NCBI GenBank assembly: GCA_037043455.1
Contig: JAWPHD010001419.1
Span: forward strand, 1 to 64,000
Source: Cyrtodaria siliqua
Lineage: Eukaryota; Mollusca; Bivalvia; Adapedonta; Hiatellidae
Reading direction: 5' to 3'
DNA length: 64,000 nt
The position numbers and the translations under genes are program-made. Of this stretch, positions 45,518 through 57,144 are shown one piece after another. Position 1 is the first letter of the stretch. Every line of letters begins with the position of its first letter. The notes beneath the pieces were generated by a model. It had not been told where the DNA came from and did no database searches. It worked only from the letters and a program-made list of their open reading frames with translations.

Positions 45518-45865
45518 AGTACCGCTTTCGAACGGTCATAGAAAAAAGTCTATGGAAGATAGTATCAGATCAAACTTAAGTTTAAGATGACATAAAATAC
45601 AAAGTTTAAAATATGAAAATATTAGTCGTAGTTTCGTACGTTATGTTTTTGTTTGCGGGTGGGTTAAGGCGAATGTACACTGAAAAATAGCTAAGTCAAA
45701 ACGACTAAATAATTTTACTCGAATCTTTTTGTCTATTAATGCTGCCTAGTTAGTTAGAAAATATTCATGGCGGGGATTTCTTTATGTACACTGTCCCGTT
45801 TTATTGGGTTAACAGTAGGTAAGTGTGAGGTTTTGTGCACCCTAGAACCTGGTCTGTATTCTAAA
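45518..45865. repeat. Family F fragments between the two direct repeats
   Basis: GTACCGCTTTCGAACGGTCAT (45518-45545, plus, trimmed) and, on the minus strand, 45745-45862 with GGTGCAC, CCCCGCCATGAATATT and TTCTAACTAACTAGGCAGC match the family F reference. Confidence 0.65.
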
Positions 45866-46199
45866 CGAATGTGCTGATATTCTGAATTTTGTTAAATATG
45901 GTCTGAGATTACATGGTAAAATATCAAGGCATGATTCCTAATTAAAACTCAATTTACAGTTATTATATAATTCAAGTACATCACTTGATTCCTTATCTAC
46001 AAACCATCGTTGTATAAAACAATCATTCGATGCCCAATTTTTATACCTGTGAGCTAGACATCGCCCCCGTATCGGAACGGAGTTCTCCTCTCTCTTAGGG
46101 CCGACTGACCCATGTTCAACTGCTGTTCACATGGAACCCTTGTAAGTATAGTAAATTATAAAGATATCAAGGTAACATATTGCAAGCTCAAAACGTGGT

Positions 46200-46470
46200 C
46201 CGAGTATTAACTTTCATACCCCATCCAACCCCTTCTCCAAGAAACGAAAACGGGGTTGACTTGGGTTATAAAATAAAACCTTAATTTCTGCTTAAAAAGT
46301 CTGCATATGGTAAAATTAAAACATTTAACAGGTGATGTTAAACATGTCAGCCCATGTTCTCAGTAAAAAATGTTTTAAACGTGTTTTATTGTCGACCATA
46401 TTCGTTATAAAATCGTGCTAATATAAGCTTTCTCATCGCTTAATGGAATTAAGGTGGGACCTCGCAATGT
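46200..46470 (+). repeat. Direct repeat R, copy 2
   Basis: Same landmarks as copy 1. The pair encloses about 690 bases containing family F pieces. It could be a tandem duplication or diverged short LTRs. No target duplication or coding interior was seen. Confidence 0.85.
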
Positions 46471-46694
46471 TTGAAATCAGTTTTTTTGTTTCTAATAGGA
46501 AAATATGTATAAATGTCTTCCTGAAACCCTATTGTGAAAGGGTTTCTTTTAGCTCTAAGTTGGGTAAGGAGTAAGAAAAAAATATAATTCTTGTGGGGAC
46601 TTTTATATGAACTTTAGACAAAAGGACCTCTGAATGATGTTTAATATATTATATAATTGCCCCATATCTACATACATGTGTTAGTATAAATATA

Positions 46695-46910
46695 TGGGGA
46701 ATGCATGGTCCAGTGGTAGAGCGCCGAACTCCAGATCGAGAGATCGTGGGTTCGATCCTCGCCGCGGCAACGTTATTTATCCTTGAGTAAGATAATTAAT
46801 CCACATTGCTTAGTACTTGTTCTACCCAGGAAGCCACCGAGAGTGATTAATCTAAGTTGCAAGAACTTGTTTCGCAATCGATGTAAAATAAATATGTTTA
46901 AACTAAACTA
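46695..46910 (+). mobile_element. tRNA-derived SINE
   Basis: The tRNA-like head has an A box, TGGTCCAGTGGTAGAGCG, the CTCCAGA anticodon-loop sequence of tRNA-Trp (CCA), and a B box, GGTTCGATCC, followed by GCCGCGGC. The acceptor and anticodon stems do not pair properly, so it is not a functional tRNA. The body has CCTTGAGTAAGATAATTAAT and ACTTGTTCTACCCAGG, and the tail is TTTAAACTAAACTAA. A candidate target duplication is AGTATAAATATA (46683-46694) against AGTATATATATA (46911-46922). Confidence 0.8.
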
Positions 46911-46922
46911 AGTATATATATA

Positions 46923-47715
46923 TCACATTAAAGTATTTGGTCGCAAAAATTAACAAATTCTAATAGTTTTCACTTCTCTCCGTTGTTTCTTTGTGTTTTG
47001 GTGTCTCACAATATATCCCCGCATTCACACGCGCACTCAATTCTTTATTCAACAACGTATTTTATGTATTAAAATAACATGCTAAAATATCAATCTACCC
47101 ATGCCTGGTTGATGTTTTAAAAGTCATCTTTAATCGTCTAAATATGTCATTTTGAACCCGTTCCCGAACAGAGCTCTTCCAAAAAAACAGGTGCGAAAGT
47201 TATCGTTGGGTACAATGAATGAAACATGTACGACAGGCGTTGTCACATTTTAGTCACATTTGTTAGGAGAGTTATTTTCTGTGTTAAAATCAGATACACA
47301 TTTGTTGTCGTTGAAATATATAGTTATAAGCAATTTAAGGAATTTCGGAAATTTTGAAATATTTTTGAACTGAATCAATTACACGATTATCGCGAGAAAT
47401 ACTAGGCATGTCAATATAATCAATACCCCTATTGACATAGAAATGTTTTAAAATGTCTGACTAACACCTTTTCAAAATGGGTTCGGAGAACATACAGCAT
47501 TTGGAAGCGGTATTAATATAAACGATATGTACGATAATTGAACTGTATCGGTTTCAGTTACAAGAAAGAGTAAAGTGTTTTTCAGAGTGTTTACAAATAG
47601 TATTTTAAAAAGCGCCTGTCATAGTTAAACGTGATTTCCGTTTGATGTTGCCATTAAATATATGACCGTGTGACCTATATTTACGATTCCGAATAGAAAG
47701 TATGAATATCATGTC
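46923..47715. other. No feature recognised
   Basis: AT-rich DNA without gene or repeat structure. Confidence 0.5.
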
Positions 47716-48052
47716 ATATTATACAATTATGGACTTTTCAGCTGTTATACATGATGTGATATGCACCAAAAAAATCATTATTGACCGAGGCGATAGCCGA
47801 GGTCAATAATGATTTTTTGGTGCATATCAACATCATGTATAACAGCTGAAAAGTCCATAACTGTTTTATTATATAACCCTCAATTTACAATTATATAAAA
47901 CAGGTCAATATCAAAAAAACAATTATATAAAACAGGTCAATATCAAAAAAACAGGTCAATATCAAAAAAACAGGTCAATATCGCTAGATATTTTTTCTAA
48001 AAAATTACTTTTTAGCCAATGAAAACGCGTCTATTTATAGGTTATATAATAA
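47716..48052 (+). mobile_element. Hairpin element, intact copy (about 337 bp)
   Basis: A near-perfect hairpin has arms of about 60 bases at 47727-47786 and 47801-47860 around the centre GAGGCGATAGCCGAGG. It is followed by ATAACTGTTTTATTA, four AACAGGTCAATATC units and a CCAAT/TATA-like end (AGCCAATGAAAACGCGTCTA, TTTATAGGTTATATAAT). The ends ATTATACAA and TTATATAAT are roughly inverted. ATGTCAT occurs on both sides (47711 and about 48061) and may be a target duplication. The second copy is at 25679-25960. Confidence 0.85.
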
Positions 48053-48084
48053 TTTGAAATATGTCATTGCTGATAAATATTGTC

Positions 48085-48410
48085 ATTAAGGCCCAGTGGA
48101 TATGGTATCTGCAAGGTTTTCACCCACTTTAATTCTTTAACACTGAACTATGAAATCTGGAGTACTCGGGTTCAAGCATCACCGGCGCCACAGAATTTCG
48201 TCGGTATGTTCTTGGTCAATGTTGTTTCCCTTAGCGTCATCCGTCGGATGAGAAATAAACCGGGCGGTCCCATATTTTGGATTCTTTGATCCGAGCACGT
48301 AAAGGACCATATGAATATATTCGATAGTAAGAGTAGGGCTGGTTCGCGGATTCCTTTGTATCCTTCCCCTATCTCTTGGGCGGCTCGAAATAACCTAGAA
48401 CGTTTGGATA
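48085..48410 (+). repeat. SINE, diverged second copy of the 31305-31620 family
   Basis: Body matches: TTCTTGGTCAATG, CATCCGTCGGATGAGAAATA, AACCGGGCGGTCCCATATTT, GAGCACGTAAAGGACCATAT, TTCGATAGTAAGAGTAGGGC and GGGCGGCTCGAAATAACCTA. The tRNA head is decayed, with only CGGGTTCAAGCATC left of the B box. Confidence 0.8.
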
Positions 48411-49034
48411 AAAGTTAAAGAAACTAACCCGCCAAATAACGGGAAAATTACGCTACAAAACCATGTGTCCAAATTGTGTCCAGGTTGTCAGGTCATATAC
48501 AAATAAAGGTTTATTCACGGGTTCTATAACTACCCGTGAAATAATATTCGTAAAATGAATTATGAGTTGGTAACTCTTAATTCGAAGCTCAAGTTTCGGG
48601 GTTTTGCCTAGCTGATTAAAACCATTTATATTGTGTCTATAGAGTTTGGATTCTCAAAATGTGTAAGTTATATATATATCTCGTCGTCAGTAGGTTTAGA
48701 AACGGTGTACATATGATGTAAAATTTGGCTGTTGTTGGCGGGATAGCTACTTTAAACAATATATCATTAATTAGTTAATTATGGCAGCATATACGAGAGT
48801 TTGTGCTTTATCATCAGAATGTTAGGTATTCTGATCGAAAAAAGGGTATACACATGTATTTGAATGACGACATTGCATATTTTATTTACTATATATACGA
48901 CAAAGAGCAAACTCAATGGACCCATTAGCCCTTAAAGCTTATAAAGATACCATACCCCACTTATATGCTCTTCGTTCTCATCTACTCAACATGCTTTTCC
49001 AGTGCTACAGTCTTTTTAGTGCTACAGTCTTTTT
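48411..49034. other. No feature recognised
   Basis: AT-rich DNA. This lies downstream of the receptor. No clear poly(A) signal was fixed. Confidence 0.4.
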
Positions 49035-50037
49035 TTAAGCTACGAATCCTGCATTTTCAATTCCGGGATTAACACCATTGGGACGTCTCGTGTAAATAGC
49101 GATGTCGTAGAGGTCAAACTTCATGCTCTCTGTCTTCATCCAAAGTTGGTCACTGCAGCAGGAAAACATTCTTAGAAACTGGTATCTGGTTTCAGTAAAC
49201 CATAGCACATACAAGAAAACATTCAATAAACAATTGAAGAAGTTTAGTATATCGAGGTACAATCGGGTTTCGGGCATACCAAATTCCAAAGCATTTAAAA
49301 TAATTCTGATCGTAAAATATGCAAATATGTTGATAATCAGAACGATACTGTTTAGTAAGACGAGCGATGTTGATTTCATTTTTTTTCATGTTACTTTTTA
49401 ACATGATATCCCCAGCACCGATGCCAGAATTTTGTCTTATTACAATTACAATTATTTTAGCTTGGCACGCTAACGACGTCAAAGACGCAATACTAAGCAT
49501 AATAATGTGGTAGATATACATGATTTGGCCACAAGTCCTCGAAACGGTAAACGCAAGTACAGGGTCATAAATTAAACTACAAACCCCGAAACGTACAAAA
49601 TAGTACAGGAATAATTCGACGCACCAACACACAATCACTGTATAGCGCACTCTGGAGTGTGTCACGCGATTTAGATACGTCATCGGCCGGACGAATAAGA
49701 ACAGCCGCTCCATTGATATGATTGTTATAGTTAAGAATGCATGGTGATGGGCGAGGATTCCGAACACGCTCAGCTGTATGTTTGCTGCCGGATTTGACAC
49801 AAAACGGCGTATTGATGACGTCACCAAGATAACGCAGTCTAGCACAAGCAATAACACGGACAGAAGTTTGGTCGAATATGGTATTAATGTTGTCCGACTC
49901 ATAGCTACCATGGCTACCACGCACATGCAAACAAGAATAAGACTGACTGTTCCAAGAAAGACATTCAATTTGACGTCAGAAAATTCCATCGCCGAAGAAG
50001 TGTTGTGGTGGTTGTTAATTTCCTTTGATTCATTCAT
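49035..50037 (-). pseudogene. Intronless class A (rhodopsin-like) G-protein-coupled receptor, frameshifted
   Basis: The first frame (Met at 50037) encodes an N-terminus with two N-glycosylation sequons (Asn2, Asn12) and five hydrophobic helices (residues about 24-46, 58-76, 89-115, 132-152 and 172-200). Class A landmarks are Asp67 in helix 2, Glu110-Arg111 at the end of helix 3 (an ERL version of DRY) and Trp138 in helix 4. Helices 6 and 7 continue in another frame, down to 49035. That part has Asn-Val-Phe-Leu-Tyr in place of NPxxY and a Cys-Cys pair just after helix 7. The switch is at a run of eight A (plus-strand T8, 49379-49386). The combined length of about 331 residues is normal for the class. 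The helix 3 Cys of the usual disulfide is not apparent. Either this is a recent pseudogene or the run is a sequencing error. The ligand cannot be told. Confidence 0.85.
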
Positions 50038-50872
50038 TCTTTAAGATGACTCGAAATCAGCCGATCCGAAACTGATTTTCCAGGTATATTCACTATAACT
50101 TTATTTTTGATAAATATCTTTAGCTGACATCTGTGTCATGTTCATTCGAGATGAAGACTATTCAGTTTTGTAAATTACCGTGCAGAAATATATTTTACTA
50201 TTCGTTATAATTATATTAAGCCGTATAAAGTACATGTTGATTAACACAGATTATCAATTATTGCATTATCGTCTTTGAAAACTGCTCACTAATTCTTTAA
50301 AATTCAACATAACCTTTGTTTACAAGAAGTAGTATTTGTTTGCACTTTATTTTTATTTTTTTAAACAGTGCATATAAATCCAAGTCGTTAAAAGCCTATC
50401 AAGAGCATAAATTACTATGATACAGATGTAAGTAGTACCTTGTTCCTTCTACCAGGGTCACTATACATTAACTGGTCTGGAGACACGATTTTTCCCTCAT
50501 TTATGGTTGTTGTCTGTTCATCTTGTCTCTTTTTCCCTCATTTATGAACTTTGATGTTGAACGAAAAATACCGAACGATGATTCGGCCTCCGAGTGGATT
50601 ATAATTACACTCCATCGCCGCTAGTTATGATATACGAACCCCATAATATGAAATCCTAACATATAAACAGACTGTCCTCCTTGAAATACGAATCTATATA
50701 ATAAGACTTATTTTTTATTAACGTTCAATATTATTTTTTTCAAAGGACAATACACAAAGAGCACAGCACAAAGAGTGATGAAAACAGGTTTAGGACATGT
50801 TAACAATATGCTGATAGTGGATTCTGAGCTGTTAATTGGGTATTAATGTTAAACAAATTGCTAGAATCTCTT
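50038..50872. other. No feature recognised
   Basis: Region upstream of the receptor start. No clear promoter motif or further exon was recognised. Confidence 0.4.
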
Positions 50873-51365
50873 GGTTATGGTGGCTGATTTCTGCCATTTG
50901 TCGTCTTTTCGTCTTTTCGTTATTTCGCCCCGAAAATATGATAGAACGAAAAAACGACAGGACGAAAAGACGACAAATGCAGGCGAAAAGACGACAGAAT
51001 GAAAATACGACAGAATGAAAATACGACAGAACGAAAAGACGCCATTTCAAGGGCGAAAAGACGACAGAACGCCACGCCAAAAGACGAAAAGACAACACTT
51101 CAGCCGCAAAATGACGCCATTTGATATTGTCGTCTTTTCACTTTTCGTTATTTTGTGCGGCATTCTGTCGTGTTTTCGCCCTTGAAATGGCGTCTTTTTG
51201 TTCTGTCGTTCTTTCGTCTTTTCGTTCTGTCGTCTTTTCGCGCTGCATTTGTTTCGTTTTGTCGTCTTTTCGTTCTGTCGTCTTTTCGCCTTCCGGTTGT
51301 CATGCGCGTTTCGGTCATTGTGGCCCTTTCATCGTGACTACTAGAAGTTGGGACGATTTTGAACT
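50873..51365. repeat. GACGAAAAGACGAC word array, long copy
   Basis: One end is ATGGTGGCTGATTTCTGCCA and the other contains CCTTCCGGTTGTCATGCGCG. Between them GACGAAAAGACGAC and ACAGAATGAAAATACG words run plus (50900-51110), then inverted (51127-51290). The inner pair 51038-51075 and 51160-51194 forms a hairpin. Open frames on both strands are repeat translations. Confidence 0.85.
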
Positions 51366-51802
51366 GTCGGGGAATAGGGCAAAATCTACAGGGAGTGTGC
51401 ATAACGTATGTTCAATAAATAATTAACGAAGGGTTACTAGTTCAGTTAAATCGTTTATATAAAAGCAAAATGGTCATCATAATTATATTGAACACTAGTC
51501 TTGTGTAAAGCAATAAACATGTACTTATGGTATGTCGAATAAAAGTAATGAATTGTATTGATTCTGCAACTCATTATTTAGTTTTTCACATCTTATATAA
51601 TGAATATTGAAGTGATAATTATATGTTTGGCTTTATCTTAATCAGTTATCTTTGAAAGTGTCAAGATTCAATTGCAATATGTATATTATATGAACAGAGG
51701 ATCTTAAAAAAGTTCATATTTAATAGTTGTTTATGACCGTAACCTGGCTGTATGATCTTGCATAATGATGCCAAACACAAGAATAAAGTGACAGTCCATT
51801 AT
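51366..51802. other. No feature recognised
   Basis: AT-rich DNA. TTCAATAAATAATTAACG near 51411 has a stray AATAAA. Confidence 0.4.
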
Positions 51803-53070
51803 TAGTCCCCCACCGGTCCCGGTAGGGACTATAGGTTTGGACCCTGTCCGTCCGTCCGTCCGTCCGAAATGCTTGTCCGGGCCATATTATCAATGCTATA
51901 AGACTTTGAGATACCAAACTTGGTATGTGGATACATCTTGGGATAGCGGTTTGTCGCGTACCAAAAAACGGTCACTGTGACCTTGACCTGTGACCTCTGT
52001 CATAGAAAATGCTTGTCCGGACCGTATTTTCAATACTATAACACTTAGAAATACCAAACTTGGTATGTGGATACATCTTGGGATAGCGGTGTGTCGTGTA
52101 CCAAAATAAGGTCACTATGACCTTGACCTTGACCTGTGACCTCTGTCATAGGAAATACATGTCCGGACCGTATTTTCAATACTATAACACTTAAGAGATA
52201 CCAAACTTGGTATGTGAATACATCTTGGGATAGCGGTATGTCGCGTACCAAATAAGGTCATTGTGACCTTGACCTATGACGTCTGTCATAGAAAATGCTT
52301 GTCCGGACCGTATTTTCAATACTATAACACTTACAGATACCAAACTTGGGACGTAGATACGTGTTGGGATAGTTAGTCCCACACCGGTCCTGGTGGGGAA
52401 CTACAGGTTTGCATCCTGTCCGTCCGTCCGTCCGTCCGTCCTTCCGAAATGCTTTTCCGGGCCATATTTTCAATACTATAAGACTTTGAGATACCAAATT
52501 TGGTATGTGAATACATCTTGGGATAGCGGTGTGTCGCGTATCAAAATAAGGTCATTGTGATCTTGACCTTGACCTGTGACCTCTGTCATAGAAAATGCAT
52601 AGAAAATGCTTGTACGGACCGTATTTTCAATATTATTACACTTTAGAGATACCAAACTTGGGATGTGGATACATCTTTGGATAGCGGTGCGTCACGTATC
52701 AAAATAAGGTCATTGTGACCTTGACCTGTGACCTCTGTCACAGAAAATGCTTGTCCGGACCGTATTTTCAATACTATAACACTTAGAGATACCAAACTTG
52801 GTATGTGAATACATCTTGGGATAGTGATGCGTCACGTATCAAAATAAGGTCATTGTAACCTTGACCTATGACCTCTGTCATAGAAAATGCTTGTCCGAAC
52901 CGTATTTACAATACTGTAACACTTAGAGACACCAAACTTGGTATGTGAATACATCTTGGGATAGCGGTGTGTCGCGTACCAAAATAAGGTCATTGTGACC
53001 TTGACCTTGATCTTTGACCTCCATCATAGAAAATGTATGAAAAATGGTTGTAAGGGCCGGTGGGGGACTA
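51803..53070 (-). repeat. Satellite S1 array bounded by TAGTCCCCCACCGG inverted ends
   Basis: TAGTCCCCCACCGG at 51803-51816 and CCGGTGGGGGACTA at 53057-53070 are exact inverted ends. A (CCGT)n tract follows the left end. Eight units of about 140-160 bases carry GCTTGTCCGGACCGTATTTT, ATACCAAACTTGGTATGTGG and GTGACCTTGACCTGTGACCT. A second internal head (TAGTCCCACACCGG, 52374) shows that two arrays are joined. The four minus-strand frames are unit translations. Confidence 0.92.
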
Positions 53071-53951
53071 TGGATTGCCCTGCAATTCTTGATGCTCTTG
53101 TTTAAAGCAGTTTCGGAGATACAAGCATACATGTACATACAAACTTCAAGCGAGTGGAGACGACGATTAAGTGATGACCAGTTCTCTTTTTTTCGAAAGA
53201 GTCGAGTATATGTGTTACCTCCTTTCTTGACTATTATATTTCATATGTTGTAGATATAGTTCTAAACTATTAACGTATTACCATCAACTTGATATGTTAC
53301 ACAACTATTTTAAATAACATATTAAGAGAAAATCAAATATTTGGGTATGGCATTTATTGACTTCCAAATGAACAATCTTGTTAGCACAATTATCTGTCAC
53401 GTACATGTTTAACAGTTCCGTATAATATGAAACACATTCTTAATAATGTTTGATATACCATCCTACATTGATAAATATAAGGTATATGATGGTTTCAACA
53501 AACGGTCCCGGAAAGTTAGTGTTAAATTTAAAAGTCAATATTTTGCTTGTCATTTGTTTGAACAGAGCGAAGAATATGAGCCAAATCGTGTCTATTTTTA
53601 CGTGGCCCAGGAAAGTAAATCATTAAATACAAAATTATTTTATAACATTTTTACATAAAAAAATCCATAGTTATGTCCGCTAAACCATCCTACATAGTTA
53701 CATACCAATTTAAATAATAAGAATATAAAGTTTACTCCAAACATGATAATTAGTACGACTGGTCCAGGCATGATCATCAGTATCAGTCCCGGAAAGTTAC
53801 TACTAAATTACAAAGTCAAAATATTATTTTTTTATATTATTATGCTTTAATATTCATATTAAATGAACCATTCTGCGTTTATAGAAACATTTAAAATAAA
53901 TAATAACCCTCCGTTTATTATTGGTTGGACACATTTTTGACGCATCAAACA
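53071..53951. other. No gene recognised
   Basis: AT-rich DNA. A 70-codon frame at 53446-53658 has no recognisable domain. GGTCCCGGAAAGTTAGTG and AGTCCCGGAAAGTTACTA (53503 and 53786) form a local repeat. Confidence 0.4.
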
Positions 53952-54088
53952 ATTCAAAATCGCCCCCGACTTTTAGTAGTCAAAGTGAAATGGCCGCAAT
54001 GATCAAAACGTGCATGTCAACCGGAAGGCGAGAAGACGACAGAACGAAAAGACGAAAAGACGACAAATGGCAGAAATCAGCCACCATA
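53952..54088. repeat. GACGAAAAGACGAC word element, short copy, inverted
   Basis: The reverse complement matches both ends of the long copy: TTCAAAATCGC through CCGGAAGGCG, and GACAAATGGCAGAAATCAGC. Only about 40 bases of the word array lie between, against about 390 in the long copy. Confidence 0.85.
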
Positions 54089-55235
54089 CTTGGTTGTTTC
54101 ATCATGCATGGTTATATCAAGTTTGGCAAAAAGGAGTTGATTTTATACAGTGTAAAAGTAAATGATAATTTCATCCAAAACTAGCATTCAAGGTAGGTCA
54201 CATTTTTGTAAACTGATTGGTGATTATAATTTTTGATTTTTTGATTCTATTTAGAGTTTTTGATTATTTGTGTACATAAACGCTCATAGCCAAGTATGCG
54301 CCACAATGTTGCGCATAAATGCGCGACAGTATTGTTTATAAACAGCTGTAAGAAATGTCCTTATTTAGGAAATCACACTTCGGTGGTCGTAAAATGGGAA
54401 GGGAAAATAGCATGGTGCCGGTGTTACATTACATTTTGACCCTCGTTGAATTCTGACCCTTGATTTTTACAGTCGTTGAAAACTGATCGGCGTTAAATTC
54501 TGATCAGATGTCGGGTCATTTTTAACGGTCATTGAAAAATCAACAGTGTAGTGCAGATGGACATATGCATGTAATGAAGCAGTACACGTATGTATATAGT
54601 TGAATCCCTTAAATATTAAATGCAGTGTACCTGGCAAACGAAGTTTTTATTTTTCAAAATAAAAACATACGTACCATACATGTATGTCCATAATATTTGT
54701 GCCACCATTCATTTTAATAAATTATTAGTATTATAAACCTACTTGTCCTACAGTCACCGGGGTCAAAATCTTGAACATGTAGCTAAGACTTAATTGGCGT
54801 ATTAAAATAGTATCGGGAAATACAAATTGCTTGGAAAAAATATTTATAAACCACAGTGATCAACCTATTGCAATAGAAAATGTGCTAAAACGTATATCAC
54901 AGTGGCCCAAGTCAGTCACATGGATTTCAATCGAAAACACACTCTACAAATATTAGGTGTTTTGTTCCCGAAAAAGGGTAAGAACTTAATAAAACTTAAC
55001 AAAATTTCTAATTGGTCACTTGAATAGCTAGAAATATCTTTATTGGAAAATGGAGAAACCACTAACTCTTATTTCTTTGATTAATATATGCCCCAAAGAA
55101 GATGCACTATTAATTTTGATGAAATTCGGGTGACTTATTATGAAGTTACGTCGGTTTAAAGTAAACATTCTCAAAACCGAAAGCCACAACAAAAAAATGA
55201 AATGAACATGCAAATCCCATATCACTGCGGAAAAT
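54089..55235. other. Mostly unique DNA with a small word cluster
   Basis: Near 54432-54545, CGTTGAATTCTGA, CGTTGAAAACTGATCGG and GTTAAATTCTGATCAGA recur, another small cluster of partly palindromic words. Nothing else was recognised. Confidence 0.45.
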
Positions 55236-55680
55236 GGGTTGATATACGGGAATGTACGGACATGCGTATACTCAAAATGTACGGAAAATGAAAGGGGTTT
55301 TGCTGTACGGGAATGTTCGGGCCCGTACAATCCAAAGTCCGTACATCTTGAGTGAACGGAATTCCGTACATTTACATGTACATGATCCATGGCATAAGTC
55401 CGTATACACCCGAAGTACGAGTTCAGTGTAAATGTCCGTACACTCACCGTGCATGGGATCTGAAAAGAAATCCGTACACTCACTGTGAACGGGATGGTGG
55501 GTGAACATATCCGTACACACACCGTGTACGGGATCTGAAAAAGAAGTCCGTACATCCACTGTGAAAGGGATGCGTGCACATATCCGTACACGTACATTTA
55601 CGGAATCAATATCATACATCCGTACATTATTAATGCACGGGACAAAAATAAATGTCCATATACCTGCATATGCAGGATCA
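55236..55680. repeat. Palindromic-word array built on GTAC (TCCGTACA / TGTACGG)
   Basis: About 15 words in both orientations, with sub-phrases such as GTACGGGATCTGAAAA (twice, near 55525 and, altered, 55454). The minus frames of 185 and 115 codons give a repetitive Cys-Thr-Asp/Val-Arg-Thr translation and are not called as genes. Confidence 0.8.
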
Positions 55681-57144
55681 ATTTAAACAAGAAAACATTG
55701 ATATAAAGTATCACAATCCGGTCAGAACAGTTACATCAGAAAATAGTAAGCGGAATGAACATGATAAAAGTGTGTAATGTTAGATTTTTTTTATTTGTAA
55801 TTGTCAACAATCAAAACACATTTATCATGAAAGATTTGAGCTCTAGATAAACTCTAGACAAAATGAACATGCTTTTAATGTTGGCATCTGTGTTGTATAC
55901 TTTTATAATATGAATATGATTTACATCTGAAATAGAATGTGTAATGGATCACTAAATATAATGTTGTCTCATGATTAGAATGTGAGGAATTGGGAAAATA
56001 TCATGGTTAGAATATGAAGAATTGGTAAAATATCATAGTTAAACAAAAAGACAACTTAATGATACTGTAATAGCAATTGGATTGAAAAGTTAACGTCTGT
56101 GAAGGTAATCTCAGTTTTAGCAATGCAAATTTACACTAGAAGAAAGGGTTTAATATTAGATGTATTTTTATTATTGCAATCTGATCAGTAGTTCATGAGA
56201 ATGAGTAGCAGTGGAGTAGACCTATTAAACTTCTTTATAAGATGCTTCAGTTAAAGTTGCATCAACTCTGTTTAATGATTGAAGAGGTGTTGCTTATTTT
56301 AAAATCAGACAGCACCAAAAAGAGATACATATATAGCTGTACACACAAACAGTTAATACTATTCAAACACAATTTCCTTTATATTATTCTTATAATTGAT
56401 ATCAATTATTGAACAAACGCAAGTTATGTAGAAAAACAAACGGGGCGCCGCGAGCTTTTCAAAAGTCAAGATTGTCCCTTTAATAACATTTATCATCAAT
56501 CAATAATCAGTGACGATACCGATTTGGAACCAGCTGTATTCGTATGCTGAGAACAGATTTATAGACTGTATCCCTAAAATTGATGAAAATGAAGTTGATA
56601 CACAGACCAACATCCCATAACTGCTTTCTGAGTCCGGGATAAATATAGGCTCCTAGGCACCAAGAAACGATATTTTCTCTTTATTTTTGTTTAGCAATTA
56701 TAATTCCTTCCAAAATATTACTGCAATTTTTGCATAGTTAAACTGTGTGTAAAATTTGAGGCATGATATATTTCGTTTTGGTAATCGAAAATGGCATTTA
56801 AAGTGCTTGTTCCCAATGGTTGTTTTGATATTACAAAGAAAATTTAATCTCTAAATTGTGAACAATAGAATCCAAAAGACGCATGTTAGCGAATCGGGCA
56901 AATTTCAAACCATGCTCTTCTTTCTTCTAATGTAAACAATTTTAGAATTACACTCGTTTCTTCAACAGAGAATTGGGGGACATTGTATATTTAGGTATGA
57001 GGGACGTCCCCCGAATGATAAAAATGTCTCCCACCCAAAGGTAGCATTTGTATATATATATATATAGTCGCCTATCTGTGAAAATCCAACGCTGGAATTC
57101 AGTAGGTTTAAAGCGCAACGTCATAATATAACGTCATAATCGGA
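55681..57144. other. No gene recognised; one dispersed repeat
   Basis: 56498-56600 (CAGTGACGATACCGATTTGG, CGTATGCTGAGAACAGATTT, GACTGTATCCCT) matches 59750-59850. ACGGGGCGCCGCGAGCTTTT at 56441 is a copy of the motif at 18664. Confidence 0.45.

Noticed and set aside
46697..46770. Functional tRNA-Trp (CCA)
   Set aside because: The acceptor and anticodon stems are mismatched and a SINE body and tail follow.
55040..55619. Minus-strand frames of 185 and 115 codons rich in Cys, Thr and Arg
   Set aside because: They come from the GTAC word array; similarity to Cys-rich proteins is compositional.
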